A DNA stretch of 64,000 bases from Promethearchaeota archaeon (GTDB lineage: Archaea; Asgardarchaeota; Lokiarchaeia; Sigyniarchaeales; SOKP01), in contig SHMW01000016.1 of the NCBI GenBank assembly GCA_008080735.1, positions 1-64,000 of the forward strand, given 5' to 3'. The first letter of the stretch is position 1, and every line of letters begins with the position of its first letter. Below the pieces are notes generated by a model. It was not told where the DNA came from. It saw nothing but the letters and a program-made list of their open reading frames with translations, and did not search any database. Position numbers and translations under genes: made by a program. Positions 26,254 through 34,863 of the stretch are shown here, piece by piece.

Positions 26254-27615
26254 ATGGGAATATTTGATACCCTAAAAAAATATAAATGGATGCTTCCACT
26301 CATTCAAGATGCGGACCGAAATGTTAGACGTAAATTATTGAAAAACGTCCGAAAGAAAAAAGATAATTTTTATCCAGAAGGAGAATTTAATGCAGACATT
26401 AAAAACCTAATCAATTGCATGCTTTGTCCTAATATGTGTCGTTTCGATTGTGGGACATTGAAAGCCGCTGAGAAGGAAACAATTGGACCTGCTTACAAAT
26501 CTCGGATTGGCTATTACCTAACTACGGGGAAAATAGACCCAAATGATCCAGCGAATAAAGAATTTGTTGATTTGATGTATAAATGTACAAACGAAGAGAA
26601 CTGTAAAATTTGGTGTCCTTTTGAGTTTTCTGTGGTTTCATTGCTGGAAACGGTGCGAGATGATCTAAATGAGAAAGGATTAATGCCCGATTATTGCACA
26701 AAGCAAATCGACAAACTACACAATACCGGAACCATTGAAGAGGAGAATATCTTTAAAACATATGCAGAAAAGGGAGTAGAAAATATTGAAACAGAAGGAG
26801 ATGATGATGTCTTTTACTATGTTGGCTGTGAGATGATGAAGTTTCCCGAAGTAGTTAAAGCGAATATAGCATTTCTTAAAAAAGCGGGAGTGAAGTTCTC
26901 TACTAACTTCGACCAGAAAGTTTGTTGCGGAGCACCAGCCTTGAATATTAGAGATAAGGGCACTGTACAAATGCTCGCCGATAAAAACATGGAACTAATA
27001 AAAAAAACAGGAGCTGATATTGTCGTTTCGGATTGCCCGGGATGTGTGAATGCATTAAAAAATAGATATCAAAAATTCGGCGTAGGTATTGAAACACAAA
27101 AGCCAAGTGAAGAAGAAGACGATGATTCTGAAGAGGAGGAAGAATCAGAAACGATTATAAAAGGGTATTTTGAAGATGGGCCAAAAATTATCCACATCGT
27201 AGAATATATTAAAAACATGGTGGAAGAGGGAGAATTAAGATTTAACGAAATTCCCGAAAAGTATCATAAAGTCACGATCCATGATCCCTGTCTCCTTGCT
27301 CGTAATTTAAATGACACAACGTCAATAAGAACTATTTTAGAGAATATTCCAAACTTAGAAATCGTGGAACCTGTATATAATAAAGACTTTGGACATTGTT
27401 GTGGGTGGAGTGGAACAGTTCACTGGGCGGATACAGAAATATCAATAAAGGAGGCTCAGAATCGAATTGATGAATTAAAAGAAACTGGTGCTCGGGTAAT
27501 AATCACTACTTGTCCAACCTGCGAGTTGGGTTTGGCCTATGGGATATCTGAAGAAGATAAAGATAGCATAGAGATTATTGACCTTTCGGAATTAATTAGT
27601 AAAGCAATCCAATAA
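26254..27615 (+). CDS. Fe-S oxidoreductase with CCG domains (GlpC/HdrD-like)
   Basis: The 453-residue iron-sulfur protein is the likely electron partner of the upstream flavoenzyme. The N-terminal half has cysteine groups CMLCPNMCRFDC (near 52) and CTNEENCKIWC (near 110) for two [4Fe-4S] clusters. Two CCG domains follow: VGCEMM...VCCGAP (190-228) with a SDCPGC end, and HDPCLLAR...FGHCCGWSG...TTCPTC. Such CCG domains bind the non-cubane cluster of heterodisulfide reductase or serve in GlpC and LutA/GlcF. An acidic run of Glu and Asp near 285-300 is inserted between the domains. The start is fixed by AAAGGAGGGG inside the end of the previous gene, two bases apart, so the two proteins are translated together. 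Confidence 0.85.
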   Translation: MGIFDTLKKYKWMLPLIQDADRNVRRKLLKNVRKKKDNFYPEGEFNADIKNLINCMLCPNMCRFDCGTLKAAEKETIGPAYKSRIGYYLTTGKIDPNDPANKEFVDLMYKCTNEENCKIWCPFEFSVVSLLETVRDDLNEKGLMPDYCTKQIDKLHNTGTIEEENIFKTYAEKGVENIETEGDDDVFYYVGCEMMKFPEVVKANIAFLKKAGVKFSTNFDQKVCCGAPALNIRDKGTVQMLADKNMELIKKTGADIVVSDCPGCVNALKNRYQKFGVGIETQKPSEEEDDDSEEEEESETIIKGYFEDGPKIIHIVEYIKNMVEEGELRFNEIPEKYHKVTIHDPCLLARNLNDTTSIRTILENIPNLEIVEPVYNKDFGHCCGWSGTVHWADTEISIKEAQNRIDELKETGARVIITTCPTCELGLAYGISEEDKDSIEIIDLSELISKAIQ

Positions 27616-27689
27616 TTTAATCGTTTTTTATATTATTTTTTTATTTTAATGAAGCAACCCAAAGATTCTAGTATACTAAAGTGATGGAT

Positions 27690-29183
27690 TTATTTATATT
27701 CTAATCCAAGTCTTTGATATTGTTCATCAGGGGCATCATTATCTTTCATTAACTGGATCATCAGCTTTATCATTTTAGTTTCTATTTCTTCATTATCAAT
27801 GGGAGTTTCTTGGTGAGGATCTGTCTTTAAATCGAATAAATAATTTTTTCCCCCATATGAGGACCCCGCAGGATTATAGGCTTTGATTTTCAGTGTCTTA
27901 CATTGCTTTGTAAACGAGAAAGGTTCTTGAAGTTTCATTCCCTTTAGTTCATTCGGAGTGAACATATTGCGCATATGAGTAGGCATTAGAGTATAATTAA
28001 AGAGGGGGCGATTTCTTTTGCGCCCAGGAGCTCTCATATAAACATATCTCCCGTCAGTAATATTCACAAATGATCCATGCTGCCCGAATAGTGCAGCTTC
28101 TCTAATTTTCTGATCAGACGCTATGGTTTCCTTCAGTGGGATGCCTTGTATATGTGTTGGAATCTCGATGTTAAAAAAGTCCAATATCGTGGGCGCTAAA
28201 TCTATTGTTTGCACGAGTGAATTTCTTCGTTCATTTTTCTTTTTCGACCTGGGATCCCAAATAAAAAGGGGGATATGGACAAGTTCATTATAATCAGGCA
28301 TTAAAATCTTTCCCCAAAAACCTTTTTCACCTAATAAGAAACCGTGGTCTGTATTTACTATGAGCATGGTATCTTTCCACATATCTTTCTCATCAATGAA
28401 ATCTAAAATTTTTCCCAAATAGTGATCGCACATGCTAATTAATGCCGCATACTGGAAACGTATATGCTCTTTTTGTTCGGGAGAGGTGTCGTCTATAGAA
28501 TAATCTGGCCAATCGAAATGGGGTCCATCATATTCATCTGAATAAAGCTCTCGATATTTCTCCAGTACATAAAAAGGTTCATGAGGATCGAAAGTCTCGA
28601 TATGTAAAAACCAATTATCCGCCTCATAGTTAGTTTTTAAGAATTCCATTGCTTTTCGAAAAGTCTTGGCTTGAGGAAATTTCTCTTCTGTGTTCATATA
28701 TTTTCTATTTACCCAATCTTGACGCCAGGTGTCACCCATTCTTTCAATAGTCTGTGTCTCTCGTGCGATTTTAACGTGTTCAGGAATTGTTGGGTCATTT
28801 ATTTCTCCTTTCCAAAAGTCTCCTTCTTGTCCTCTGGAAAGTTCCCAGCTATAATATCGATTATGATATGTGGCACCACCATCTTCCCAATAATGATAAT
28901 GATCACTAACGAGGTGAGAATAGACTCCATTTTCTCTGAGAATTTGGGGCATCGAATCATCAAATGGTTCTAATGGTCCCCAACTGCGATGGAGGAAGTT
29001 ATATCTTCCAGAATGGATTTCTCTCCGAGCGGGCATACACGGGATACTTCCCGCATAACAATTATTAAAGATTACGCTTTTTGTTCCAAGGCGTTCAAAA
29101 TTCGGTGCTTGCACCCAGGAATTTCCATATGGAGGCAAAAACCTTCTATTCAGCGTATCGAACATAACCATGATAACTTTCAT
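27690..29183 (-). CDS. type I sulfatase (formylglycine-dependent)
   Basis: The 497-residue alkaline-phosphatase-superfamily sulfatase has metal-site residues in MVMFDTLNRR (the usual DD is FD here), the sulfatase signature CMPARREIHSGR at residue 49 whose Cys becomes formylglycine, VNTDHGFLLGEKG near 280 for the second metal half, and a C-terminal domain. No signal peptide is seen, so it acts in the cytosol, although many relatives are exported. A phosphonate monoester hydrolase or phosphodiesterase activity is also possible within the family. The start has a good RBS (GGTGAGAT). No formylglycine-generating enzyme gene is in the window. It is divergent from the FGGY kinase. Confidence 0.85.
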   Translation of the reverse strand: MKVIMVMFDTLNRRFLPPYGNSWVQAPNFERLGTKSVIFNNCYAGSIPCMPARREIHSGRYNFLHRSWGPLEPFDDSMPQILRENGVYSHLVSDHYHYWEDGGATYHNRYYSWELSRGQEGDFWKGEINDPTIPEHVKIARETQTIERMGDTWRQDWVNRKYMNTEEKFPQAKTFRKAMEFLKTNYEADNWFLHIETFDPHEPFYVLEKYRELYSDEYDGPHFDWPDYSIDDTSPEQKEHIRFQYAALISMCDHYLGKILDFIDEKDMWKDTMLIVNTDHGFLLGEKGFWGKILMPDYNELVHIPLFIWDPRSKKKNERRNSLVQTIDLAPTILDFFNIEIPTHIQGIPLKETIASDQKIREAALFGQHGSFVNITDGRYVYMRAPGRKRNRPLFNYTLMPTHMRNMFTPNELKGMKLQEPFSFTKQCKTLKIKAYNPAGSSYGGKNYLFDLKTDPHQETPIDNEEIETKMIKLMIQLMKDNDAPDEQYQRLGLEYK

Positions 29184-29384
29184 TTATCTCACCTATGAGC
29201 TCTTTTTAAGATATTTGATAAATTCAATGTTCACATATAGAATAAAATGTGATCCTATATCAATGTCAACTTAAATTAGTATCGGATTTGATATGCTGGA
29301 ATTTCAATCTGAAGATAAGTTTTATTATTATATATGACTTAATTGAAATATCATACAGATTTAGAATTAATTTGTATAAGGCTG

Positions 29385-30941
29385 ATGAAAATGGAACAAA
29401 ACGTAATACTAGTATTGGACATAGGCACCACAAATATAAAGGCTTTACTTTTTGATAAGCAAGGAGAAATAGTCGGAGAGGCAAGGCGTCGACCCGAATA
29501 TATTATGAACGAGAAAGGGCAAGTTGAGCAAGATCCAAATCAAATTTGGCAATATAGCAAGGAAGCCATTGAAGAAGTTATTGAAAAAAAGAACTTGAAT
29601 GCATCTGATATTCAATGTATGGGTATCACTACGCAGAGAGCTTCTTTTTGTATGTGGGATAAACGCGATGGAAGATTATACTCAAATATTATCACATGGC
29701 AAGATAAACGCGCTGCAGAATATGCGGAAAAAATGACAAATAGTTTCTTTTTTAGATTTTTACGCGGATTTGCCAAGGTTGCGCATGCCTTGACGAAAAG
29801 TACAAAAATGCTTACGGCTTCGATGCTCCAATTTAACTCGGATTATGCTTCTATTCGCACATCTTATTTTCTCAAACATAACCCAAAAGTAAATGAACTC
29901 ATCCAAGACCCAAAGACTACAATTGCTTGGGGTACTATAGATACGTGGGTTTTATGGAATTTGACAAGTGGGAGAGTACACGCCACTGACTATTCAAATT
30001 GTTCTTCGACCGGAATGTTGGATCCTTTTACTTTAGATTGGAATTCTATCGTAGTTGATAAATTAGAAATTCCCGTACACATACTTCCTGAAATAAAGGA
30101 TACGAATGGAGATTTTGGGGTTACGAAACTTTTTGGGAACGGAGACATTCCTATTCGTAGTGTTATCGCAGATCAACAAGCCTCTCTATTTGGACAATGT
30201 TGTTTTGATTATGGTGATATGAAAGTAACGAATGGAACGGGTTCCTTTGTAGATTTAAATACCGGAGATGAGCCATTCGCGTCAAAAAGGAAGCTATATC
30301 CCTTAGTTGCATGGAGGCTTGATGGGGAAGTTAGATACATTCTTGAAGGCTTGTCTCACAATACAGGGAATATAATTGATTGGATACAGGAGGAACTTGA
30401 GCTTTATGACGATCCGGCTAAAACGGAGGAAATGGCTAAGAGTGTCGAATCAACTGGCGGAGTTTTCTTTTTACCAACATTTTCGAGTGGAATCTCCTTT
30501 CCATACTGGGATCCTACCGCAAGGGGTAATATTTTTGGTATAAGTATGCAAACAAAAAAAGAACATATCGTGCGAGCCGTTCTTAACGGAATTTGCTTTC
30601 GAATAAAAGACTTCGTTGAAGGGATTATTGCTGATACGGGAATCCATGTAGATATAATAAAAGCGGATGGCGGTGTTTCTCAAAATACCTATATACTTCA
30701 GTTCCTTGCGGATATTCTAGGAATGGAAGTCGAACATTCGCAAAATCCAGAGACCACTGCATTAGGTGCTGCCTTCATTGCAGGTTTAAAAACCGGATTC
30801 TGGGACTCTAGAGATCAGTTAAAAGAGATCAGAAAAGTTGATAAAATATACAAACCGAAAATGAGTAAAGAGCGCCGAAATAAATTATATAACGCGTGGA
30901 AGGATATTATTCGGAGATCGCTTAATTATAACAATTTTTAA
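29385..30941 (+). CDS. FGGY-family carbohydrate kinase, glycerol-kinase-like
   Basis: This ATP-dependent sugar or polyol kinase has VLDIGTTNIKALLFD at the first phosphate loop, GITTQRASFCMWDK near 85 followed by NIITWQDKRAAE (the GlpK-like substrate segment), and VTNGTGSFVDLNTG near 280. PYWDPTARGNIFG follows near 380, then ADGGVSQNTYILQF with TTALGAAFIAG near 440-480. These track glycerol kinase more closely than xylulokinase, but the glycerol-binding REx triple is changed to RAS, so another polyol is possible. The start is taken at ATG 29385 (or 29391). An in-frame upstream ATG-like codon at 29343 lacks an RBS and would add 14 residues with no family match. The flavoenzyme and Fe-S pair upstream could oxidise its product; this is inference. 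Confidence 0.82.
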   Translation: MKMEQNVILVLDIGTTNIKALLFDKQGEIVGEARRRPEYIMNEKGQVEQDPNQIWQYSKEAIEEVIEKKNLNASDIQCMGITTQRASFCMWDKRDGRLYSNIITWQDKRAAEYAEKMTNSFFFRFLRGFAKVAHALTKSTKMLTASMLQFNSDYASIRTSYFLKHNPKVNELIQDPKTTIAWGTIDTWVLWNLTSGRVHATDYSNCSSTGMLDPFTLDWNSIVVDKLEIPVHILPEIKDTNGDFGVTKLFGNGDIPIRSVIADQQASLFGQCCFDYGDMKVTNGTGSFVDLNTGDEPFASKRKLYPLVAWRLDGEVRYILEGLSHNTGNIIDWIQEELELYDDPAKTEEMAKSVESTGGVFFLPTFSSGISFPYWDPTARGNIFGISMQTKKEHIVRAVLNGICFRIKDFVEGIIADTGIHVDIIKADGGVSQNTYILQFLADILGMEVEHSQNPETTALGAAFIAGLKTGFWDSRDQLKEIRKVDKIYKPKMSKERRNKLYNAWKDIIRRSLNYNNF

Positions 30942-31127
30942 CTTATATTTATTCATTCTTTTTTAATTTTTTCTAAAATGATCGAACTCTTTCTGCTAGA
31001 GTGTAATAGTGTTTTGACATAATATCCATCCGAATATATTTAAGGGTAATTGGAAAAAAGAAAAATATTTTTGTTATCTAATATTGCAAAAAATATAAGA
31101 TAATTCACGTGTCGCACTCTAAAAACA

Positions 31128-31961
31128 ATGCCTTATTTCCAAAACGAAGAGGGTTATAAGTTATATTATGAGGAATTTAACCCTCATTCGAGACATTGCA
31201 CGGTGATATTACTCCATGGATTTGCATCTTCTGTTTCTTTCTTCAAAGAACAAATAAAAGTGTTAAAAGGATATTATCGTGTTATTTGTTTCGATGCATT
31301 AGGGCACGGACGTAGCGACCATCCAAAAGAATTAAATCTCTCAGAAAATATTCGAGATCAAATTATTCGAGATCTCGAAGATTTGTTGGATCATCTCGGT
31401 ATTAAAGGGCCCTACGGAATAATAGGACATTCCTTAGTCGGAGGAATGATAGCGCAACTCATATGTAAGAAGCATTTGGAGGATGTGAAATTTCTTATCT
31501 TGCTCAATTCGGGATACATTAATACGGATAATGTGATTCGAAATATCTTCTATAATCTTTTGCCATATATGGTGCGGATGAATTTTTTAGATGTTCTTAA
31601 TAATTCTATTGGTAATATCTTAGATAAGACTACTCCATATATAGTACAAGCATTATCAAATTCTCTCTATAACGTGAAGATGTCAAGAGAAAAGCTATTA
31701 ATGCATATAGAAGAGCAAATCTTTGGAATGATAAATGAGATAAAAGATTATGATCCTTCATATATCAAATGTCCTACATTGATAATTGGCGGCCGACTTG
31801 ATAATTTCGCGCCAGAACAGATGTCAGAGAGTTTAGCAAAGATGATCCCGAATTCTCGATTAGAAATAATCGACATGGCAGGTCATTTTGGTCCAGCTCA
31901 ACGAAAGGAAACCTACAACGAGATTATTTGTGATTTTATTCGATCCATAAGAGAAAATTAA
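31128..31961 (+). CDS. alpha/beta-hydrolase fold protein
   Basis: The 277-residue serine hydrolase has the oxyanion segment LLHGFASS near residue 28 and FDALGHGRSD near 60. The nucleophile elbow GHSLVG is near 102, the acid lies in the GGRLDNFAP region near 220, and the catalytic His is in AGHFGP near 252. The all-round pattern is that of esterases, lipases and C-C hydrolases such as MhpC or BphD. Nothing in the neighbourhood fixes the substrate. It stands before the MazG-like gene (34 bp gap). A TATA-like AAAATATAA lies about 35 bp upstream, so the leader must be short and no RBS is seen. Confidence 0.82.
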   Translation: MPYFQNEEGYKLYYEEFNPHSRHCTVILLHGFASSVSFFKEQIKVLKGYYRVICFDALGHGRSDHPKELNLSENIRDQIIRDLEDLLDHLGIKGPYGIIGHSLVGGMIAQLICKKHLEDVKFLILLNSGYINTDNVIRNIFYNLLPYMVRMNFLDVLNNSIGNILDKTTPYIVQALSNSLYNVKMSREKLLMHIEEQIFGMINEIKDYDPSYIKCPTLIIGGRLDNFAPEQMSESLAKMIPNSRLEIIDMAGHFGPAQRKETYNEIICDFIRSIREN

Positions 31962-31995
31962 ATTTATTTTGGATTGTATTGTTTTATAGATCATT

Positions 31996-32370
31996 ATGGA
32001 TCCAGACACTAAGATCAATGATTCTAATACTCAAATTTCCTTTTTTAAAACAGCAGTGAAAAGATTTGTTGAAAAAAGAGGTTGGAAAAAATATCATACC
32101 CCAAAAAATCTGATTCAAGCAATGGAAATTGAATTAGCAGAACTCTCAGAACTCTTTCTTTTTGTTGATTATGCTAGAAAAGATATCTTGAATGATAAGG
32201 AATTATATAATAATATAAAAGCGGAAGTGGCGGACATATTCATATATCTAATAAGTTTCATTAATGTTTTAAATATTGATCTATCTGAATCATTCGTGGA
32301 AAAGATGAAAAAAAACCGAAAGAAATATGATATAAAGGAATTTAATGATGGGCGATATTATAAAAAGTAG
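31996..32370 (+). CDS. MazG-like nucleotide pyrophosphohydrolase
   Basis: The 124-residue protein is of the all-alpha NTP pyrophosphohydrolase (MazG/dCTPase) superfamily. The helix carrying EIELAELSELF near residue 45 and the second helix EVADIFIYLISF near 83 supply the acidic Mg2+ ligands of the E-x-x-E...E-x-x-D pattern. The opening KRFVEKRGWKKYHTPKNLIQAM is characteristic of the RS21-C6-like subgroup that cleaves non-canonical or excess (d)NTPs. It lies just upstream of the purine synthesis block, a reasonable place for a nucleotide-pool cleaner, though co-transcription is not certain with a 97-bp gap. Confidence 0.82.
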   Translation: MDPDTKINDSNTQISFFKTAVKRFVEKRGWKKYHTPKNLIQAMEIELAELSELFLFVDYARKDILNDKELYNNIKAEVADIFIYLISFINVLNIDLSESFVEKMKKNRKKYDIKEFNDGRYYKK

Positions 32371-32467
32371 GGAACTTACTAACCACAATCCTCTACATAT
32401 TAAATAATTATTCAGTTAATACTCCATTATTAATAGATTTTTAATTCTTACTGCAATTATTCTAAAT

Positions 32468-33445
32468 ATGGTTGTGGAAAATATTGAAGATTTGATTAAA
32501 AAACAGTTTGAGTTTACCCTAAATAAAACAGAGATACCCGAATTAGGGAAATTATACCGAGGGAAAGTTCGAGATAATTATATTTCAGATGATAAGCGAA
32601 TTATAATCGCCTCTGATCGGCTTTCAGCCTTTGATCGCGTCATCACTACAATTCCTTTCAAGGGACAGATGTTAAACCAAGTATCTTCATTTTGGTTCGA
32701 AAAGACAAAAGACATTATAAAAAATCACCTCATCGAAGTTCCCGACCCAAATGTGTCTGTCGTTCACCAATGTGAAACCATCCCAGTTGAAATAATCGTA
32801 AGGGCATATTTAACGGGAACTGCATGGAGAAACTACCAAAAAGGGAAGCCCACATCGGGTATTATGCCTCCAAAAGGAATGAAAAAAAATGAAAAGTTAG
32901 AGGAAATTCTAGTAACCCCCTCTACCAAAGCTGAATCTGGTCATGATATTTACTTACCTGCAGACGAGATTATTGAAAAAGGTATGGTTGAAAGAGAAAT
33001 TTATGACCAAATGGAAGAAGCTGCGATTAAACTATTCAAATTTGGACAAGAATACTGTAAAAAGAATGGATTGATCCTAGTAGACACTAAATATGAATTC
33101 GGTATAAAAGACGGGGATTTAATGGTCATAGATGAAATTCATACCCAAGACTCCTCACGATTTTGGATTGAAAATACATTTGAACAAAGATTTCAAAAAG
33201 ATGAAGAACCCGATATTTTAGATAAAGAGATATTTCGAGGTTGGTTAATGGACACCTATCCGGATATTTTCCCAAATATTAGGCCCGAACAAGAGATCCC
33301 CCCGATCTCAGATGATATCAAAATTGAACTAGCAAAACGGTATATGAGAAGTTATGAGCGAATTACAGGGCAAGAATTTTCTCCAGACGTAGGAAATGTT
33401 GAAAAGAGAATAAAAACAAATCTCAGAAAACGGGACTATCTTTAA
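32468..33445 (+). CDS. purC: phosphoribosylaminoimidazole-succinocarboxamide synthase
   Basis: SAICAR synthetase joins aspartate to CAIR in purine synthesis. Typical elements are LYRGKVRDNY near residue 27, IIASDRLSAFDRV near 48, VPVEIIVRAYLTGTAW near 105, EIIVRAY with the KAESGHD loop near 160, and LVDTKYEFG followed by VIDEIHTQDSSRFW. The protein has 325 residues, longer than the 240-residue bacterial type and more like the yeast Ade1 layout with the extra C-terminal helices. It opens the purine block 32-38.5 kb. ATG 32468 has no visible RBS, so a leaderless or short-leader transcript is likely. Confidence 0.93.
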   Translation: MVVENIEDLIKKQFEFTLNKTEIPELGKLYRGKVRDNYISDDKRIIIASDRLSAFDRVITTIPFKGQMLNQVSSFWFEKTKDIIKNHLIEVPDPNVSVVHQCETIPVEIIVRAYLTGTAWRNYQKGKPTSGIMPPKGMKKNEKLEEILVTPSTKAESGHDIYLPADEIIEKGMVEREIYDQMEEAAIKLFKFGQEYCKKNGLILVDTKYEFGIKDGDLMVIDEIHTQDSSRFWIENTFEQRFQKDEEPDILDKEIFRGWLMDTYPDIFPNIRPEQEIPPISDDIKIELAKRYMRSYERITGQEFSPDVGNVEKRIKTNLRKRDYL

Positions 33446-33495
33446 TCAGCGAAAAACAAAAATTATATTAATTATCAAAATTGTACTTTTTAATA

Positions 33496-33708
33496 ATGAT
33501 AATTGAAACTATTCTACTAACAATCGCAATTCTTTCGACAACTGTGGGATTTTTCTATTTAATAATTAATTTTCGAAAAATCAGTGCGCAAAAAGTTGAA
33601 GAGACGGAAGAAGATGAATTACCTCATGATATTTCACGAGCGTTTGGATTTGTGCTTCTTGCATTTCTATTTCTTACATTATTAAGTATTTTTATCGCCC
33701 TCAGATAA
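33496..33708 (+). CDS. small membrane protein, two helices
   Basis: The 70-residue hydrophobic protein has helices at about 3-25 and 47-68 joined by an acidic loop (VEETEEDELPHD). I chose ATG 33496 over TTG 33481. No family is recognised. Its place between purC and purS is curious but may be chance, since purS has its own promoter. Confidence 0.5.
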   Translation: MIIETILLTIAILSTTVGFFYLIINFRKISAQKVEETEEDELPHDISRAFGFVLLAFLFLTLLSIFIALR

Positions 33709-33832
33709 ATCTATACCAATTTTATACTCAAAAATGGTATTCTTTTTAAGTATTATGGTTTTCAAGAATTAAGCAAACTCAATTTCGGCGGTATTTATCC
33801 GTAAGAATTATTTTTAAGTTAATAGGAATTAT

Positions 33833-33844
33833 TTTAAATATAAA
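33833..33844 (+). promoter_or_regulatory. candidate TATA box of purS operon, leaderless-type spacing
   Basis: TTTAAATATAAA lies 21-32 bp before the purS ATG at 33865. With usual archaeal spacing the transcript would begin at or next to the A of that ATG. No Shine-Dalgarno site is present before purS, which agrees with leaderless translation. Confidence 0.45.
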
Positions 33845-33864
33845 CGCCTTTTTTTTCATAAAAA

Positions 33865-34146
33865 ATGGGATTAGAAGAATTAAAAGATTTTGTAGTAGAA
33901 GTGGTACTGACTAACAAGGAAAAAGCCAGAGACCCTACGGGTGAAAGTATTCAGCGCGATTTACTGGCTAAGAAGGGATACTCAATGATATCGAACGTAA
34001 GAAGCGGACAATATTTAAAAATATCACTAGAGGCAGAGAATTCCAAAAAAGCAGAGGAAATCATAACCGATATGTGCAACGAACTAAGAATTTTCAATCC
34101 AGTAACTCAGGATCTTCACATCTTAAATGTAACTGAACATAGTTAA
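33865..34146 (+). CDS. purS: FGAM synthase subunit PurS
   Basis: This small structural subunit of formylglycinamide ribonucleotide amidotransferase bridges PurQ and PurL and channels ammonia. The 93-residue sequence has the classical features: VEVVLTNKEKARDPTGESIQRDLLAKKGY near 10-40, VRSGQYLKISLE near 50 and MCNELRIFNPVTQDLHI near the end. The length is typical, slightly over the usual 80-85. It is followed by purQ (6-bp gap) and purL, the standard archaeal and Gram-positive arrangement. Confidence 0.93.
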   Translation: MGLEELKDFVVEVVLTNKEKARDPTGESIQRDLLAKKGYSMISNVRSGQYLKISLEAENSKKAEEIITDMCNELRIFNPVTQDLHILNVTEHS

Positions 34147-34152
34147 ACTAAA

Positions 34153-34863
34153 ATGAGTATTAAAGTAGCTGTCATTCAATTTCCAGGATCTAATTGCGAT
34201 TTAGATACACTTCATGTTTTAAATGAAGTTATGAATATAGAAGCGGAGCTCATATGGCATAATGAATTTGTGGGCTCTAAATTTGACGCCGCCATCCTTC
34301 CGGGTGGATTTTCATTTGGAGATTATTTGCGTTCAGGAATAATAGCCGCCCATAGCCCTGCGATTGAAGAGGCTAAAAAGATGCTTAAGGATGACAAACC
34401 GATCCTCGGCATTTGTAATGGTTTTCAAATACTCACGGAAGCTCAATTGCTCCCAGGAGCCCTACTAAAAAATGACTCGCTGAAATTCATCTGTAAATGG
34501 GTACATATTCGAGTGGAAAACACTCACACTGCCTTTACAAATCAAATGAAGGAAGGGCAAGTCTTAGATATCCCAGTTGCTCACGGGGAGGGACGATATT
34601 TTACAGATAAGCTTACTGAACTTAAAGAAAATAAACAAATTATTTTTCGATATTCAGATCCTCAGGGAAGTGTGGGAGATGCTTCAAATCCAAATGGTTC
34701 ATTGGATAATATAGCTGGAGTATGCGATCTAGAAAGAAAATGTCTTGGACTAATGCCTCATCCAGAACGTGCTTCAGAAATGATCCTTAGTCCAAATAAA
34801 ACCACCCATGGCATAAAATTTTTTCAATCTATGATACATTTCATTACGTCGGGGGAGATTTAG
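34153..34863 (+). CDS. purQ: FGAM synthase glutaminase subunit PurQ
   Basis: This class-I glutamine amidotransferase supplies ammonia to PurL. Cysteine nucleophile: ILGICNGFQIL near 90. The catalytic His and Glu are in LMPHPERASE near 200. VIQFPGSNCDLDT at the start and LPGGFSFGDYLRSG near 52 are PurQ signatures. Its 236 residues are normal for archaeal PurQ. The stop codon TAG directly abuts the purL ATG, with GGGGGAGA as the RBS for purL in its last codons. Confidence 0.95.
   Translation: MSIKVAVIQFPGSNCDLDTLHVLNEVMNIEAELIWHNEFVGSKFDAAILPGGFSFGDYLRSGIIAAHSPAIEEAKKMLKDDKPILGICNGFQILTEAQLLPGALLKNDSLKFICKWVHIRVENTHTAFTNQMKEGQVLDIPVAHGEGRYFTDKLTELKENKQIIFRYSDPQGSVGDASNPNGSLDNIAGVCDLERKCLGLMPHPERASEMILSPNKTTHGIKFFQSMIHFITSGEI

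Noticed and set aside
25934-26299. 121-codon minus-strand frame at the flavoprotein/Fe-S gene junction
   Set aside because: Antisense to conserved C-terminal motifs and the strong RBS of 26254.
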